64,000 nucleotides of DNA from Pseudaquidulcibacter saccharophilus (GTDB lineage: Bacteria > Pseudomonadota > Alphaproteobacteria > Caulobacterales > Aquidulcibacteraceae). Position numbers and translations under genes: made by a program. Positions 55,623-64,000 of this stretch are shown piece after piece; the first letter of the stretch is position 1, and each line of letters opens with the position of its first letter. The stretch is taken from positions 186,001-250,000 of the forward strand of contig NZ_JAHWUS010000001.1 of the NCBI RefSeq assembly GCF_019455445.1. The letters run 5' to 3'. The notes beneath the pieces were generated by a model. It was not told the DNA's origin. It made no database searches and saw only the letters and a program-made list of their open reading frames with translations.

Positions 55623-56192
55623 ATGCGCATTATTTCAGGGCTTTTACGCGGCAAAAACCTTTTAACCCCCGTGGATTGGGATACACGCCCAACATCCGAC
55701 AAAGCACGTCAGGGTGTTTTTAACATTTTGGAACATGCGCCATGGTCCGAAGGGATTATCGGGAAAAATGTGCTTGATATCTTTGCCGGAACCGGTGCAA
55801 TGGGCCTTGAGGCGGCATCACGAGGTGCTGAATTTGTGGGTTTTGTGGAAAATAACCCCAAGGCAATAAAAATCTTGGAACAAAACATCAAATCCTGCCG
55901 CCTAGAAAATTCAAGTAAATTGTTAAAAACCGATGCCCGCAAAATCGGGGTAATACCAAAAACACTACCAAAATTTGATTTGGTAATACTTGATCCACCT
56001 TATGGCAAAGATTTGGTATTACCCGCAATTGATGCCCTTATAAAAGGTGGCTGGTTGGTAGAAAATGCAATAATAATCGCCGAAACCAAAAAGGGCGAAG
56101 AATTAACCCCGCCCCCAGAAGCCGAAATCTTACGCGAAGTAAGCTATGGCATAAATGGTTTTAAAATTATGCGCCTTGGCAACAAGCCCTAA
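55623..56192 (+). CDS. rsmD: 16S rRNA (guanine966-N2)-methyltransferase
   Basis: 189 residues. MRIISGLLRGKNLLTPVD start, RPTSDKARQGVFNIL, SAM-binding VLDIFAGTGAMGLEAASRGA, catalytic DPPYGK near residue 125. It modifies G966 of 16S rRNA. Its 3' end overlaps the convergent gene by four bases. Confidence 0.96.
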   Translation: MRIISGLLRGKNLLTPVDWDTRPTSDKARQGVFNILEHAPWSEGIIGKNVLDIFAGTGAMGLEAASRGAEFVGFVENNPKAIKILEQNIKSCRLENSSKLLKTDARKIGVIPKTLPKFDLVILDPPYGKDLVLPAIDALIKGGWLVENAIIIAETKKGEELTPPPEAEILREVSYGINGFKIMRLGNKP

Positions 56193-56563
56193 ACAAGCCA
56201 ACTTTGTGGATTTGGGATTTCTTGTTTTTTAAAATACAAATTAAGCCCCACAATGGTGCGTACCAAAAATAATATCATGGACGCAATCAATACTGGAATT
56301 CCCACCAACACAAAAATAAGCAAAATCCCAATAAAGCTATATAATAATGTTATCCAAAAAGTGCGGATAAGATATGTATAATGGCTTTGCATCCAATATT
56401 CATCTGCCTCAGGCTTTTTAACATATGCAATGATAAGACCGATAATAGAGGTTATGCCAAACACAAACGATGCAAGATACAAAAAATAACAAATTGAAAT
56501 TGAATTTTCTGTATCCATCACAAGGTTTGATTTTGGTGTGGTTTCAGGTGTTGGGTCTTCCAT
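56189..56563 (-). CDS. DUF4870/Tic20-like membrane protein
   Basis: 124 residues from ATG 56563, which has GGGGGA upstream. Three membrane segments: YFLYLASFVFGITSIIGLII, RTFWITLLYSFIGILLIFVL, and PVLIASMILFLVRTIVGLNL. The spacing and YTYLIRTFW pattern fit small Tic20-like integral membrane proteins of unknown role. It starts just after the S9 peptidase stop and is probably cotranscribed with it. Confidence 0.75.
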   Translation of the reverse strand: MEDPTPETTPKSNLVMDTENSISICYFLYLASFVFGITSIIGLIIAYVKKPEADEYWMQSHYTYLIRTFWITLLYSFIGILLIFVLVGIPVLIASMILFLVRTIVGLNLYFKKQEIPNPQSWLV

Positions 56564-56574
56564 ATATTCCCCCA

Positions 56575-58761
56575 TTAATCCATAAGTTTTTCAGTCAGAT
56601 ATGTGAATTCTAATGCACGACGTTTTGCGGTTTCAATCAAGTTTGCCGCCGCGGCATGTCCACCATCAGTGTTTTCATAATAAAGGAATGGCATGCCAAG
56701 CTCTTCCATTTTTGCTGCATATTTACGTGCATGACCAGGGTGAACCCTATCATCCTTGGTTGAAGTTACAAAGAATGGCTCTGGGAAATCGGCGCGTTTA
56801 TGCAAGTTTTGATATGGCGTAAGTTTTTCAAGCCATGCGCGTTCTTCTGGAACGTCTGGGCTGCCATATTCGCCAACCCATGATGCGCCCGCAAGCAATT
56901 TATGGAACCGAAGCATATCAAGCAACGGTACCTGTACCACAACGGCGTTGAATAATTCAGGGCGCTGCGTAAGCATTACGCCCATCAACAGACCACCATT
57001 TGAACCACCCATAATTCCCAAATGGCGTGGGCTTGTAAGTTTGTGATTTATTGCCCATTCAGCAATGGCGATAAAGTCATCGTAAACCACCTGTCTTTTG
57101 GTTTTTAGTCCGGCATCATGCCATTTCGGGCCATATTCACCACCGCCACGGATATTGGCAAGAATATAAACCCCACCGCGCTCAAGCCACATTTTCCCAA
57201 TATAAGCGGAATAATTTGGCTGCATTGAAATTTCAAAACCACCATAGCCGTATAAAAGCGTTGGGTTTGTGCCATCGTGCTTGATGCCCTTTTTATGCAC
57301 CACGAAAAACGGTACCTTGGTTCCGTCTTTGGAAGTTGCAAATTTCTGCTCAACCACAAGGTTTGAGGCATCAAATTTTGCGGGTTGCGACTGCACCACA
57401 ACTGGTTTTGCAGTTTCATTTGCAGCATAGAAAACCGATGGCGGGGTCAAAAGATCATTATACGAATAGAAAACTTCGGTTTCTTTCATATTGGTGTCGG
57501 CAATTGATGCCACACCATTTTCTGGTAGTGCCACCACACTATAAGTCCATTTGCCGTCCGATGCCGTTGGATAGAAACGAACCTGTGATTTTACATCTTT
57601 GGTAAGTTCAACCATCAAACCATTTTTGGTGAATGAAACACCCTGTAATGCCTCTGATGGATCGGGGGTATAAATTGCCACCGCATTAATTGCCCCATCT
57701 TTGGCAATCATCTCACTTAAAGGCGCACAAATTAATGACCCTGAAGCAAAGTTTTGGGTCGTGCCACGTGGTATCCAATCTTGTTGTAATGTGAAATATA
57801 ACAAGCCCCCGCGAATGCCAGTAATTGAATTCTTCTCTGGCAATGCTACTTCGATAATTTCACCGCTTTCAGATTGGTAGAAGGTTTTTGAAGTAAAGAA
57901 GGTAACGCCGCGATTATACAAAGTATGGTATTTTTCACCATCATATACGCGGTATGCGCCGGCGGAGACATCGGTCTTTTCACCACGGAAAACTTCTACT
58001 GCGTCTTCAAGTTTTTGACCGCGTTTTAGTTTTTTCACAATGTATGGATAACCGCTTTCGGTTAATGTGCCATCGCCCCAATTGGTTCCAATCAAAAGCG
58101 TGTCTTTATCAAGCCAAGTTACGTCTGATTTTGCTTCAGGGATTGTAAAACCGCCATCAACAAAGCTGCGGGTTTTCATATTAAATTCGCGCTTGATATT
58201 TGCATCTTTACCGCCATTAGAAAGCGATAATAGTGCAATGGTATTCCAAATATCATATGGGTCAAGCATTGAAGAACCCTTATAGACCCAGTTTTTCCCC
58301 TCATCTTTTGAGAGTTTGTCAAAGTCTAGAATAGTTTCCCATTTTGGGTTGCCTGATTTCCATGATGCAAAATCGGCGCGACGCCAAAGACCACGAATTT
58401 GCACATCATCTTGCCAGAAATTGCTTATATAACCATCCGAATAGCCGCCAAAGGTTAGGCGGTCTTTAGATTTAACGATTGCCAAGGCGTCGTTTTCAAG
58501 CCCCTTGTAACGTGGATCGGCCTGAAGTTTTTTAAGGCTGCGATCATTCTGCCCCTTTACCCATGAAAGTGCTTTTTCACCTTCAACATCTTCGAGCCAT
58601 AAATATTTATCGGGACCTAAATCAGCTTTAATTGTATCGTTCATTACTATGTTTTCAGCAGATGCTTTTACACTGCGATCAGCGCTTGCGCAGGCGGTTA
58701 ATGCGATTGTCGCGGAAGAAATTGCGAGAAAGTTACGTTTAGATATAGTCTTACTATTCAC
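56575..58761 (-). CDS. Prolyl oligopeptidase family serine peptidase
   Basis: 728 residues from a GTG at 58761 with GGAG six bases upstream; an earlier ATG would add 11 residues ahead of the signal. Signal with twin residues SKRNFLAISSATIALTAC, an unusual lipobox TAC, so a lipid anchor is possible. N-terminal seven-bladed propeller (about 70-430), then alpha/beta hydrolase with GGSNGG nucleophile loop (MGGSNGGLLMG), Asp in DDRVHPGHA and His in GGHAAA. It cleaves proline-containing peptides in the periplasm. Confidence 0.9.
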   Translation of the reverse strand: MNSKTISKRNFLAISSATIALTACASADRSVKASAENIVMNDTIKADLGPDKYLWLEDVEGEKALSWVKGQNDRSLKKLQADPRYKGLENDALAIVKSKDRLTFGGYSDGYISNFWQDDVQIRGLWRRADFASWKSGNPKWETILDFDKLSKDEGKNWVYKGSSMLDPYDIWNTIALLSLSNGGKDANIKREFNMKTRSFVDGGFTIPEAKSDVTWLDKDTLLIGTNWGDGTLTESGYPYIVKKLKRGQKLEDAVEVFRGEKTDVSAGAYRVYDGEKYHTLYNRGVTFFTSKTFYQSESGEIIEVALPEKNSITGIRGGLLYFTLQQDWIPRGTTQNFASGSLICAPLSEMIAKDGAINAVAIYTPDPSEALQGVSFTKNGLMVELTKDVKSQVRFYPTASDGKWTYSVVALPENGVASIADTNMKETEVFYSYNDLLTPPSVFYAANETAKPVVVQSQPAKFDASNLVVEQKFATSKDGTKVPFFVVHKKGIKHDGTNPTLLYGYGGFEISMQPNYSAYIGKMWLERGGVYILANIRGGGEYGPKWHDAGLKTKRQVVYDDFIAIAEWAINHKLTSPRHLGIMGGSNGGLLMGVMLTQRPELFNAVVVQVPLLDMLRFHKLLAGASWVGEYGSPDVPEERAWLEKLTPYQNLHKRADFPEPFFVTSTKDDRVHPGHARKYAAKMEELGMPFLYYENTDGGHAAAANLIETAKRRALEFTYLTEKLMD

Positions 58762-58824
58762 TTCATGCTCCGTATTTTTGGGGCATGATTGCATGGATTT
58801 TAAATTATGAAAAGTGTGAAAACA

Positions 58825-59478
58825 CTATTTTTCATTTTCAAGCAATGGATTACCATTTTCATCGGTGAAATATTTGGAAAGCAAGATTATATTAATAATC
58901 CAGAATAGGGCATTAATAGAGAAATCGCCCCACATGTTATATATAACCCAAGTTTTTTCCGGTAAATTACGCCAAACAAGCTCATTAACAATGGCAAGAA
59001 AAATATTCCAAACACCAACCCGCAAGGCAAGTGTGCGCCAAATGGCCTCTGGCATGTGAATCATGCCATCAAAAATTGTTTTTAAAACATTCCGATTAAA
59101 TGCAACCGAAACCAAAAGTATTGACCCAATTGCAGTATAAAGCGCGGTCGGACGCATTTTGATGAATAATTCATTTTTCAAGAAAATTCCCAAAAGTGAA
59201 AATCCGCCAACTACAATAAATGTGAATATACCGATTGGTGAAAGTTTTTTTTCCTTTATCCATGAATAAACAAATCCCACGACAGCCGCCGGTAAAAACG
59301 CCATGGTCGAAAATATTAATGGTTGGGGATGTTTAATTTTTTGCGCAATAAAATAAGCGATAAAAAACACCAATGCCGGCCCAAGGTCGGAGATAAGGCG
59401 TGTTAAAGATGGCCCAGCAGGCATCTTTGCAGTGGTATTATTATCAGGCGCTTCGGTCTGTTGGGTTTCTTCTGTCAT
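58825..59478 (-). CDS. ispZ: Intracellular septation protein-like, YciB/IspZ
   Basis: 217 residues from ATG 59478 (a GTG six bases upstream is possible). Five to six membrane helices, starting DLGPALVFFIAYFIAQ and containing RPTALYTAIGSILL and the family ending with WVIYNMWGDFSINALFWIIN. YciB is an inner-membrane protein linked to cell envelope synthesis and division. The ftsY gene often nearby is not present. Confidence 0.85.
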   Translation of the reverse strand: MTEETQQTEAPDNNTTAKMPAGPSLTRLISDLGPALVFFIAYFIAQKIKHPQPLIFSTMAFLPAAVVGFVYSWIKEKKLSPIGIFTFIVVGGFSLLGIFLKNELFIKMRPTALYTAIGSILLVSVAFNRNVLKTIFDGMIHMPEAIWRTLALRVGVWNIFLAIVNELVWRNLPEKTWVIYNMWGDFSINALFWIINIILLSKYFTDENGNPLLENEK

Positions 59479-59593
59479 CTGCACTTAAATAGGGTAAAGA
59501 AAATAAATTAACAATTAAATTTCGGATAAAAATAATAAACAGGTAAAATTCAAAATTACGCTACGCATTTAGTATAAAAAGTTATTTATTAAA

Positions 59594-60634
59594 TCATGGG
59601 CAAGGATTTGGGCAAGAGCGGTGCAAATCATTGACCGCATTTTCCATTTCTTCTGTCCAATCAATATCAAATGCTTTTAAATCTTCTTCTAGCTGCACCA
59701 TTTTGGTGGCACCAATAATAACCGAAGTCATGAATGGGCGCGTAGCACAAAATTTAAGTGCAAGGCCCGCAGATGTAACCCCAAATTCTTTGGCCAATGC
59801 CACATATTTTGTAACCATATCCTCCGCGGCCGGGGTTTGGTATCTTTGCCCGCGATCAAAAAGTGTAAGGCGGGCATCCGCAGGACGTGCACCATTTAAA
59901 TATTTTCCGGTTAAAAAGCCTTGTGCTAATGGCGAATATGCCAAAAGGCCAACTTTTTCTTCTATTGCGACTTCTGCCAAATATGGTTCAAAAGTTCGGT
60001 TTACCAATGAATAGGCGTTTTGTATTGAAACCACACGCGGCAAACCATTTTTTTGGGCCGCATTCACAAATTTCATAACACCCCAAGGCGTTTCATTTGA
60101 AAGGCCAACATGGCGGATATTACCTTTTTTGATATGCTTTGCCATTACTTCAAGAATTTTTTCAAAATCCTCATATTCATCGGCATTAGGTGCATAAGTA
60201 AATGAGCCAAAATTACCAATTAACCTATCAGGCCAATGGATTTGATAAATATCAATATAGTCCGTTTGCAGACGTTTTAATGAATGTTCAACGGCATAAT
60301 CAATTTGTGTTTCGGTAACGCGGCACGGTTGTTTGGGGTCACGAAACCAGTTCATTTGTGAACGACCGCAAACCTTGGAAGCAATTGTAATTTTATCGCG
60401 GTTGCCGCGCGCCTTTAACCAGTTTCCAATAATAGTCTCGGTTGAGCCTTGTGTTTCTGGCTTTGGCGGGATTGAATATAATTCAGCCGTATCAAAAAAA
60501 TTAACGCCATTCGCAAGCGCATAATCCATTTGTTCAAAACCCTGTTGTTCAGTGTTTTGTTCGCCAAATGTCATTGTGCCAAGGCAGATAAGTGGAACTT
60601 TTATGTCTGTATTGCCGAGCTGTTTATATATCAT
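59594..60634 (-). CDS. Aldo/keto reductase, Tas-like
   Basis: 346 residues, TIM barrel. Catalytic Asp/Tyr in NFFDTAELYS near residue 50, Lys in ITIASKVCG near 85, His in IYQIHWPDR near 132, and NADPH site LLAYSPLAQGFLTGK. The layout is that of the Tas/YghZ branch (AKR12-14). Reduces carbonyls with NADPH; substrate unknown. It overlaps the HAD gene by four bases (ATGA). Confidence 0.92.
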   Translation of the reverse strand: MIYKQLGNTDIKVPLICLGTMTFGEQNTEQQGFEQMDYALANGVNFFDTAELYSIPPKPETQGSTETIIGNWLKARGNRDKITIASKVCGRSQMNWFRDPKQPCRVTETQIDYAVEHSLKRLQTDYIDIYQIHWPDRLIGNFGSFTYAPNADEYEDFEKILEVMAKHIKKGNIRHVGLSNETPWGVMKFVNAAQKNGLPRVVSIQNAYSLVNRTFEPYLAEVAIEEKVGLLAYSPLAQGFLTGKYLNGARPADARLTLFDRGQRYQTPAAEDMVTKYVALAKEFGVTSAGLALKFCATRPFMTSVIIGATKMVQLEEDLKAFDIDWTEEMENAVNDLHRSCPNPCP

Positions 60635-61248
60635 TTTAAAATTCCAATTTCTTTTAGTGCGATTTCAAGACCGCCGTCATTTTTAAACAAATGGGTTTTG
60701 AAACCCATATTTGCCGCCGCCGCAATATTTGCGGGGTTATCATCGGTAAAAAAAACTTGATTTGCCTCTAAACCCATGCGCGAAAGTGCGATTTCATAAA
60801 TTTTGGCATCTGGCTTTACACATTTTTCCGCGCCCGAAACGATAATATCTTTAAAATATTGGCGAAGGTTAAAGGGATTAAAACAAACATCCTCTACTTC
60901 CTCGGCCATATTGGTAAGGCAATATTGGGGTATGTTTTGGGCGTGAATTTGTTTTAAAATCGCAACCGATGACGTTATTTCACCTGCCAATGTATCGCCA
61001 AAATTGCTTTGCCACATTGCAATTTCGCGGGCAAATTCAGGAAACTCTTTTTGACGACGAGCAATATTTTCCGCCATGCCAATTCCGGCATCATTTAATG
61101 TATGCCATTCCATTGAACAGACGTTTTCAAGAAAATAATCAAGGCGCGCCACATCGTGGATTATGGTTTGATAAAATTGGCGTGGCGACCAACCAACCAA
61201 AACATTACCATAATCCCACAAAAGTGCTTTTATTACGGTATCCATCAT
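60631..61248 (-). CDS. HAD-superfamily phosphatase (YihX-like)
   Basis: 205 residues. Motif I LLWDYGNVLVGW (Asp then Asn-type), motif II YCLTNMAEEV, Lys in VSGAEKCVKPDAKIY, motif IV FFTDDNPANIAAAANMG. The DxGN signature fits the YihX/epoxide-hydrolase-N-like HAD branch, for example glucose-1-phosphate phosphatase. It is wedged between ybaB and the aldo/keto reductase gene, in the place where recR usually follows ybaB. Confidence 0.85.
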   Translation of the reverse strand: MMDTVIKALLWDYGNVLVGWSPRQFYQTIIHDVARLDYFLENVCSMEWHTLNDAGIGMAENIARRQKEFPEFAREIAMWQSNFGDTLAGEITSSVAILKQIHAQNIPQYCLTNMAEEVEDVCFNPFNLRQYFKDIIVSGAEKCVKPDAKIYEIALSRMGLEANQVFFTDDNPANIAAAANMGFKTHLFKNDGGLEIALKEIGILK

Positions 61249-61251
61249 CAA

Positions 61252-61572
61252 TTAAAACGGCATTTTAAACCCAGGAGGCAAAGGAAGGCCGCCCATGATG
61301 TCACCTTCCATGCTTTTGCGGGCATCTTCGGCTTTTTTGCGGGCATCTTCAAAGGCCGCTTTGATTAAGTCTTCAAGAATTTCAACTTCTTCAGGATCAC
61401 AAAGGCTTTTATCAATTGAAATACCGCTTAGTTTTTCGCCGGTCAATGTAACTTTCACCATTCCGGCGCCGGCTTGACCTTCTGCTTGAATGGATTCCAT
61501 TTTCTTTTGTGCTTCTGCAAGTTTGACCTGCATTTGCTGCATAGATTTCATCAATCCGCCAAGATCTTTCAT
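61252..61572 (-). CDS. ybaB: Nucleoid-associated protein YbaB/EbfC
   Basis: 106 residues. The family pattern is clear: MQQMQVKLAEAQKKMESI, VKVTLTGEKLSGISIDKSL, LEDLIKAAFEDARKKAED, then a short GGLPLPPGFKMPF tail. It forms DNA-binding dimers. Next to dnaX as in most bacteria, 13 bases downstream. Confidence 0.95.
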   Translation of the reverse strand: MKDLGGLMKSMQQMQVKLAEAQKKMESIQAEGQAGAGMVKVTLTGEKLSGISIDKSLCDPEEVEILEDLIKAAFEDARKKAEDARKSMEGDIMGGLPLPPGFKMPF

Positions 61573-61585
61573 TCTCTAAATCCTT

Positions 61586-63358
61586 TTATTTCTCATTACT
61601 GCGTTTTTCGGCCGGATTAAAATTCACCAATTTTATTTTCGCACCTGGAAACGCGGTTAATATCGAACTTATTTGTGGCATTTGTTTGGTTTTTGCAAGT
61701 TGTTGATTGTATGCCGCTTCATTTTTTTCGGCAATTGTTGCACCGCCATTATCCTCTAGATAGACACGCCATCTTTTAAAGGTAATTTTTTGCAAGGCCG
61801 CAGAAATGCGCAAATGGAAATCGCGCGGTGCACCCGGCGTTGGTTCAAATGTGAATAGACCATCTTTTAACTGAACCGGTCTTAGATAGCGTTCAATATC
61901 ACTTGAAAGTGCTTTGTCACCAAGGTTTTCCTCAATATAAAAGCACATATCTTCAACGGTTTCGATTTTAATTTCTGGGCGCGCGGCAGCGGTCGCATCA
62001 TTATTTACATTATTTTTTTTTTGATCGGTGGCGGACGTATCGCCACTTGGTGCGCCATCTTTGATAATGCGCATCAATTCCTCTGGGCCCGGCATATTTT
62101 GTGCCGCCGCAATCCGAATAATGCACATATCAATTGCTTGAAGCGCATCGGGTGCGCGTTTTATTTCATCAAGGCCTTGCAATAACATTTGCCAAATTCG
62201 TGAAAGTTGAAGTGGGCTTGTGGCCTTTGCCATTTCACTTATTTTTGTAAAGCCATCGCCAGATTGAATTTTGCGATATTCATCACCAAGATAATGAAAC
62301 TTTGAAACCTCGTGAGAGAGTTCCATAAGGCTTTGAATAATATTTAATGGCGTTGCGCCAAAATCATATTGTTCGTGCAATTCATCGATGGCGGCCTTGG
62401 TATTTGCCGCCAAAATATGCGCAAAAAGCGCATGGGTGCGGTTTTTATCCGATAGCCCAAGCATATCACGAATTTGGTTTGCCTTGATGACATCACCACC
62501 GGTTTCCTGCACAATTGCCTGATCAAGCAGAGAAAGCGCATCGCGCACCGAGCCATCGGCGGCAATTGCAATTAATTCCAAACCTTCCCGCTCAATTGAA
62601 ACATTTTCTTTGGTGCAAATATTACCAAGGTGATTGGTCAATGCCTCGCGCGAAAGGCGGCGCAAATCAAACCTTTGGCAGCGTGAAAGAATCGTAACCG
62701 GAACCTTGTGAGTTTCGGTTGTGGCAAAAATAAACTTTGTATGTGGTGGCGGCTCTTCAAGGGTTTTCAACAGCGCGTTAAACGCCGCCGTTGAAAGCAT
62801 GTGAACCTCATCGATGATATAGACTTTATGGCGTGATTGGGTCGGCCCATAACGTACATTGTCCAACAATTCGCGCATATTATCGACACCAGAACGTGAC
62901 GCGGCGTCAAGCTCTAATACATCGGGGTGGCGGCCTTGGGTAATCGCATCACAATGAAGACCACGGATTGATAAATCCATGCTTGGTGCATCATGCCCGG
63001 GGCTAGAATAATTTAATGCCCGCGCAATAAGGCGGGCAGTGGTGGTTTTACCAATCCCACGAACGCCAGTAAGCATAAAGGCATGGGCAATGCGGTTTTG
63101 CTTGAATGCATTGGTAAGGGTTTTAACCATTGCTTCTTGGCCAACCAAATCCTCAAACACCTGTGGGCGATATTTGCGCGCCAAAACCAAATAAGGTGAA
63201 TTGGGGATTATTGTTTCGCCAACAAATTTTTCTTTTTCAGGAAGGGCAGGGGCAGAAGAACCAAACATATCATTTGTTTGGTCATCATGATTATATTCGG
63301 CGTCAACTTCGCCAAATTCATCATCTTCAATTTCGTCATCATCGAAACCGTCTGCCAA
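61586..63358 (-). CDS. dnaX: DNA polymerase III subunit tau (and probably gamma)
   Basis: 590 residues from a TTG at 63358. Clamp-loader ATPase with LARKYRPQVFEDLVGQ, Walker A GVRGIGKT at 98-105, IIDEVHML near 183, the sensor TTETHK, then domain III. The zinc module is reduced: only one Cys (HCDAITQGRH) of the usual four remains. An A10 run at codons 446-449 can shift the frame into an immediate stop, giving a ~449-residue gamma-like form. The tau tail follows (to residue 590). SRP RNA is upstream and ybaB downstream. Confidence 0.96.
   Translation of the reverse strand: MADGFDDDEIEDDEFGEVDAEYNHDDQTNDMFGSSAPALPEKEKFVGETIIPNSPYLVLARKYRPQVFEDLVGQEAMVKTLTNAFKQNRIAHAFMLTGVRGIGKTTTARLIARALNYSSPGHDAPSMDLSIRGLHCDAITQGRHPDVLELDAASRSGVDNMRELLDNVRYGPTQSRHKVYIIDEVHMLSTAAFNALLKTLEEPPPHTKFIFATTETHKVPVTILSRCQRFDLRRLSREALTNHLGNICTKENVSIEREGLELIAIAADGSVRDALSLLDQAIVQETGGDVIKANQIRDMLGLSDKNRTHALFAHILAANTKAAIDELHEQYDFGATPLNIIQSLMELSHEVSKFHYLGDEYRKIQSGDGFTKISEMAKATSPLQLSRIWQMLLQGLDEIKRAPDALQAIDMCIIRIAAAQNMPGPEELMRIIKDGAPSGDTSATDQKKNNVNNDATAAARPEIKIETVEDMCFYIEENLGDKALSSDIERYLRPVQLKDGLFTFEPTPGAPRDFHLRISAALQKITFKRWRVYLEDNGGATIAEKNEAAYNQQLAKTKQMPQISSILTAFPGAKIKLVNFNPAEKRSNEK
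62013..62022 (-). other. A10 slippery run in dnaX
   Basis: On the coding strand CAAAAAAAAAAT. A -1 shift gives AAA then TAA; a +1 shift gives ATA ATG TAA. Both truncate at ~450 residues, between domain III and the tau-specific tail, the same place as the known dnaX frameshift. Confidence 0.6.
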
Positions 63359-63397
63359 ATGAAACCCCGAAGTAAAAGACGAAATTTAAGGAATAGG

Positions 63398-63495
63398 GTG
63401 GAGACCGAACAAGCGACCCGCAAAGAAATCGTTACGGCTGCTTTCTTCCGAACCTGACCGGGTTGGCGAAAATTACGTCCACCGCCGATCTCCAC
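63398..63495 (-). ncRNA. ffs: Signal recognition particle RNA (4.5S)
   Basis: About 98 bases closed by GTGGAGA/TCTCCAC. The SRP core, read on the minus strand, is CCGGTCAGGTTCGGAAGAAA then GCAGCC, the universal helix 8 with its internal loops. It binds Ffh and targets membrane proteins. It is 40 bases upstream of the dnaX start, a common arrangement in alphaproteobacteria. Confidence 0.95.
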
Positions 63496-63636
63496 AATCT
63501 ATATCGCTTTTTTATGGTAATTTTTCAAGGGGCGCAGGTGAAAATAATTTTTATGTTTGCTGTTGAGTAGCATTTAAACAGTTTTAAAATCGACATAACA
63601 TAATGCCAAATTGAAATGAATAAACTGGGTTTTAAA

Positions 63637-64000
63637 ATGACTTTACCACTATTGGGAATAATTTGTTGCCGCCGTATTGTTGGGGATGCACCAAATCATG
63701 GCGTTGTTGAAAGATATATCACAAATACCGCCCCATATATGAATGTTACGCCGGTATTAATTCCCGCAACTTTTGAAGTTATTGATTTTAAGGCTCTTGC
63801 CTCACGTCTTGATGGTGTATTACTTACTGGGTCGGCATCCAATATTTACCCGACTTTTTATGGCGACGGGGAAGAAGATGCGGTTGGTCCGTTAGATTTT
63901 GATCGCGATAAAACCGCAATGGCACTTTGCGATGCCTTTATAGACGCACAAAAACCAGTATTTGGAATTTGTCGCGGGTTTCAAGAATTAAACGTTCATT
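63637..64000 (+). CDS. PuuD-like gamma-glutamyl hydrolase (class I amidotransferase), partial
   Basis: The first ~121 residues are in the window; the rest is past the right edge. MTLPLLGIICCRR start, then VLLTGSASNIYPTFYG and the nucleophile elbow PVFGICRGFQELNV with the catalytic Cys, as in the peptidase C26/PuuD family. Such enzymes hydrolyse gamma-glutamyl-GABA or related compounds. An in-frame ATG 21 bases earlier is possible, but the family starts near the second one. Divergent from the SRP RNA. Confidence 0.85.
   Translation, partial: MTLPLLGIICCRRIVGDAPNHGVVERYITNTAPYMNVTPVLIPATFEVIDFKALASRLDGVLLTGSASNIYPTFYGDGEEDAVGPLDFDRDKTAMALCDAFIDAQKPVFGICRGFQELNVH

Noticed and set aside
63208-63495. 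95-codon frame on the minus strand upstream of dnaX
   Set aside because: It runs through the SRP RNA gene and overlaps the dnaX start in another frame.

Overview
The window is a stretch of alphaproteobacterial chromosome with fairly low G+C by eye. The lineage call rests on gene content: RegB/RegA and ChvG/ChvI regulators, an EipA (DUF1134) protein, mesaconyl-CoA hydratase, a TipF-like degenerate EAL protein, the grxC-nitrilase-DUF1178 string, and an SRP RNA gene directly upstream of dnaX. Two perfect TTAA-N7-TTAA boxes suggest a CtrA-type cell-cycle regulator. I cannot place it below class level. I found no intact tRNA or rRNA gene.

Region 1-7.9 kb is accessory DNA. The left part (1-4.3 kb) is the integration and replication end of a P4-like or satellite-like element: tyrosine integrase, an unknown protein, an AlpA-type HTH, another unknown protein, a Toprim primase and a RepA-like ATPase cut by the window edge. 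A 17-bp sequence that looks like the 3' end of a tRNA-Ser gene occurs at 4435 and again at 7875. The 3.4 kb between the copies holds a UvrD-like helicase gene overlapping a DUF2290-like gene, plus a possible terminase remnant. I read this as a second, integrase-less element in tandem with the first, carrying a probable two-gene antiphage system.

Region 8-35 kb is mostly core: folA, hflKC, a TRIC-type channel, etfBA, mch with HIT and HAD genes, lepA, eipA, udk, an isolated C-terminal half of an MgpS-type RNA helicase, the tipF-like gene, a sirtuin, adenosine kinase, an ATP-grasp gene and glmM. One four-gene overlapping operon, chvI-chvG-regB-regA, joins an envelope/acid two-component system to a redox one. 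The RegB copy keeps its quinone motif but seems to lack the redox cysteine.

Region 35-54 kb: tesB, a very unusual Asn/Gly-rich repeat protein with a 75-bp trinucleotide run, efp with divergent epmA, a lipoprotein subtilase autotransporter, an organic-peroxide operon (ohr-gpx-ohrR) with a palindromic operator, sdhB, a LuxR solo beside a 112-bp near-palindrome and a 45-residue membrane protein, a TetR gene with candidate operators, gpsA-yciI, and a chemoreceptor without a sensor domain. The 470-bp gap after it is full of hairpins and holds a candidate 6S RNA.

Region 54-64 kb: DUF1178-nitrilase-grxC, rsmD, a prolyl oligopeptidase, ispZ/yciB, an aldo/keto reductase, a HAD phosphatase, ybaB, dnaX (with an A10 run placed where slippage would give a gamma-like short form), the SRP RNA, and the start of a class I glutamine amidotransferase-like hydrolase.
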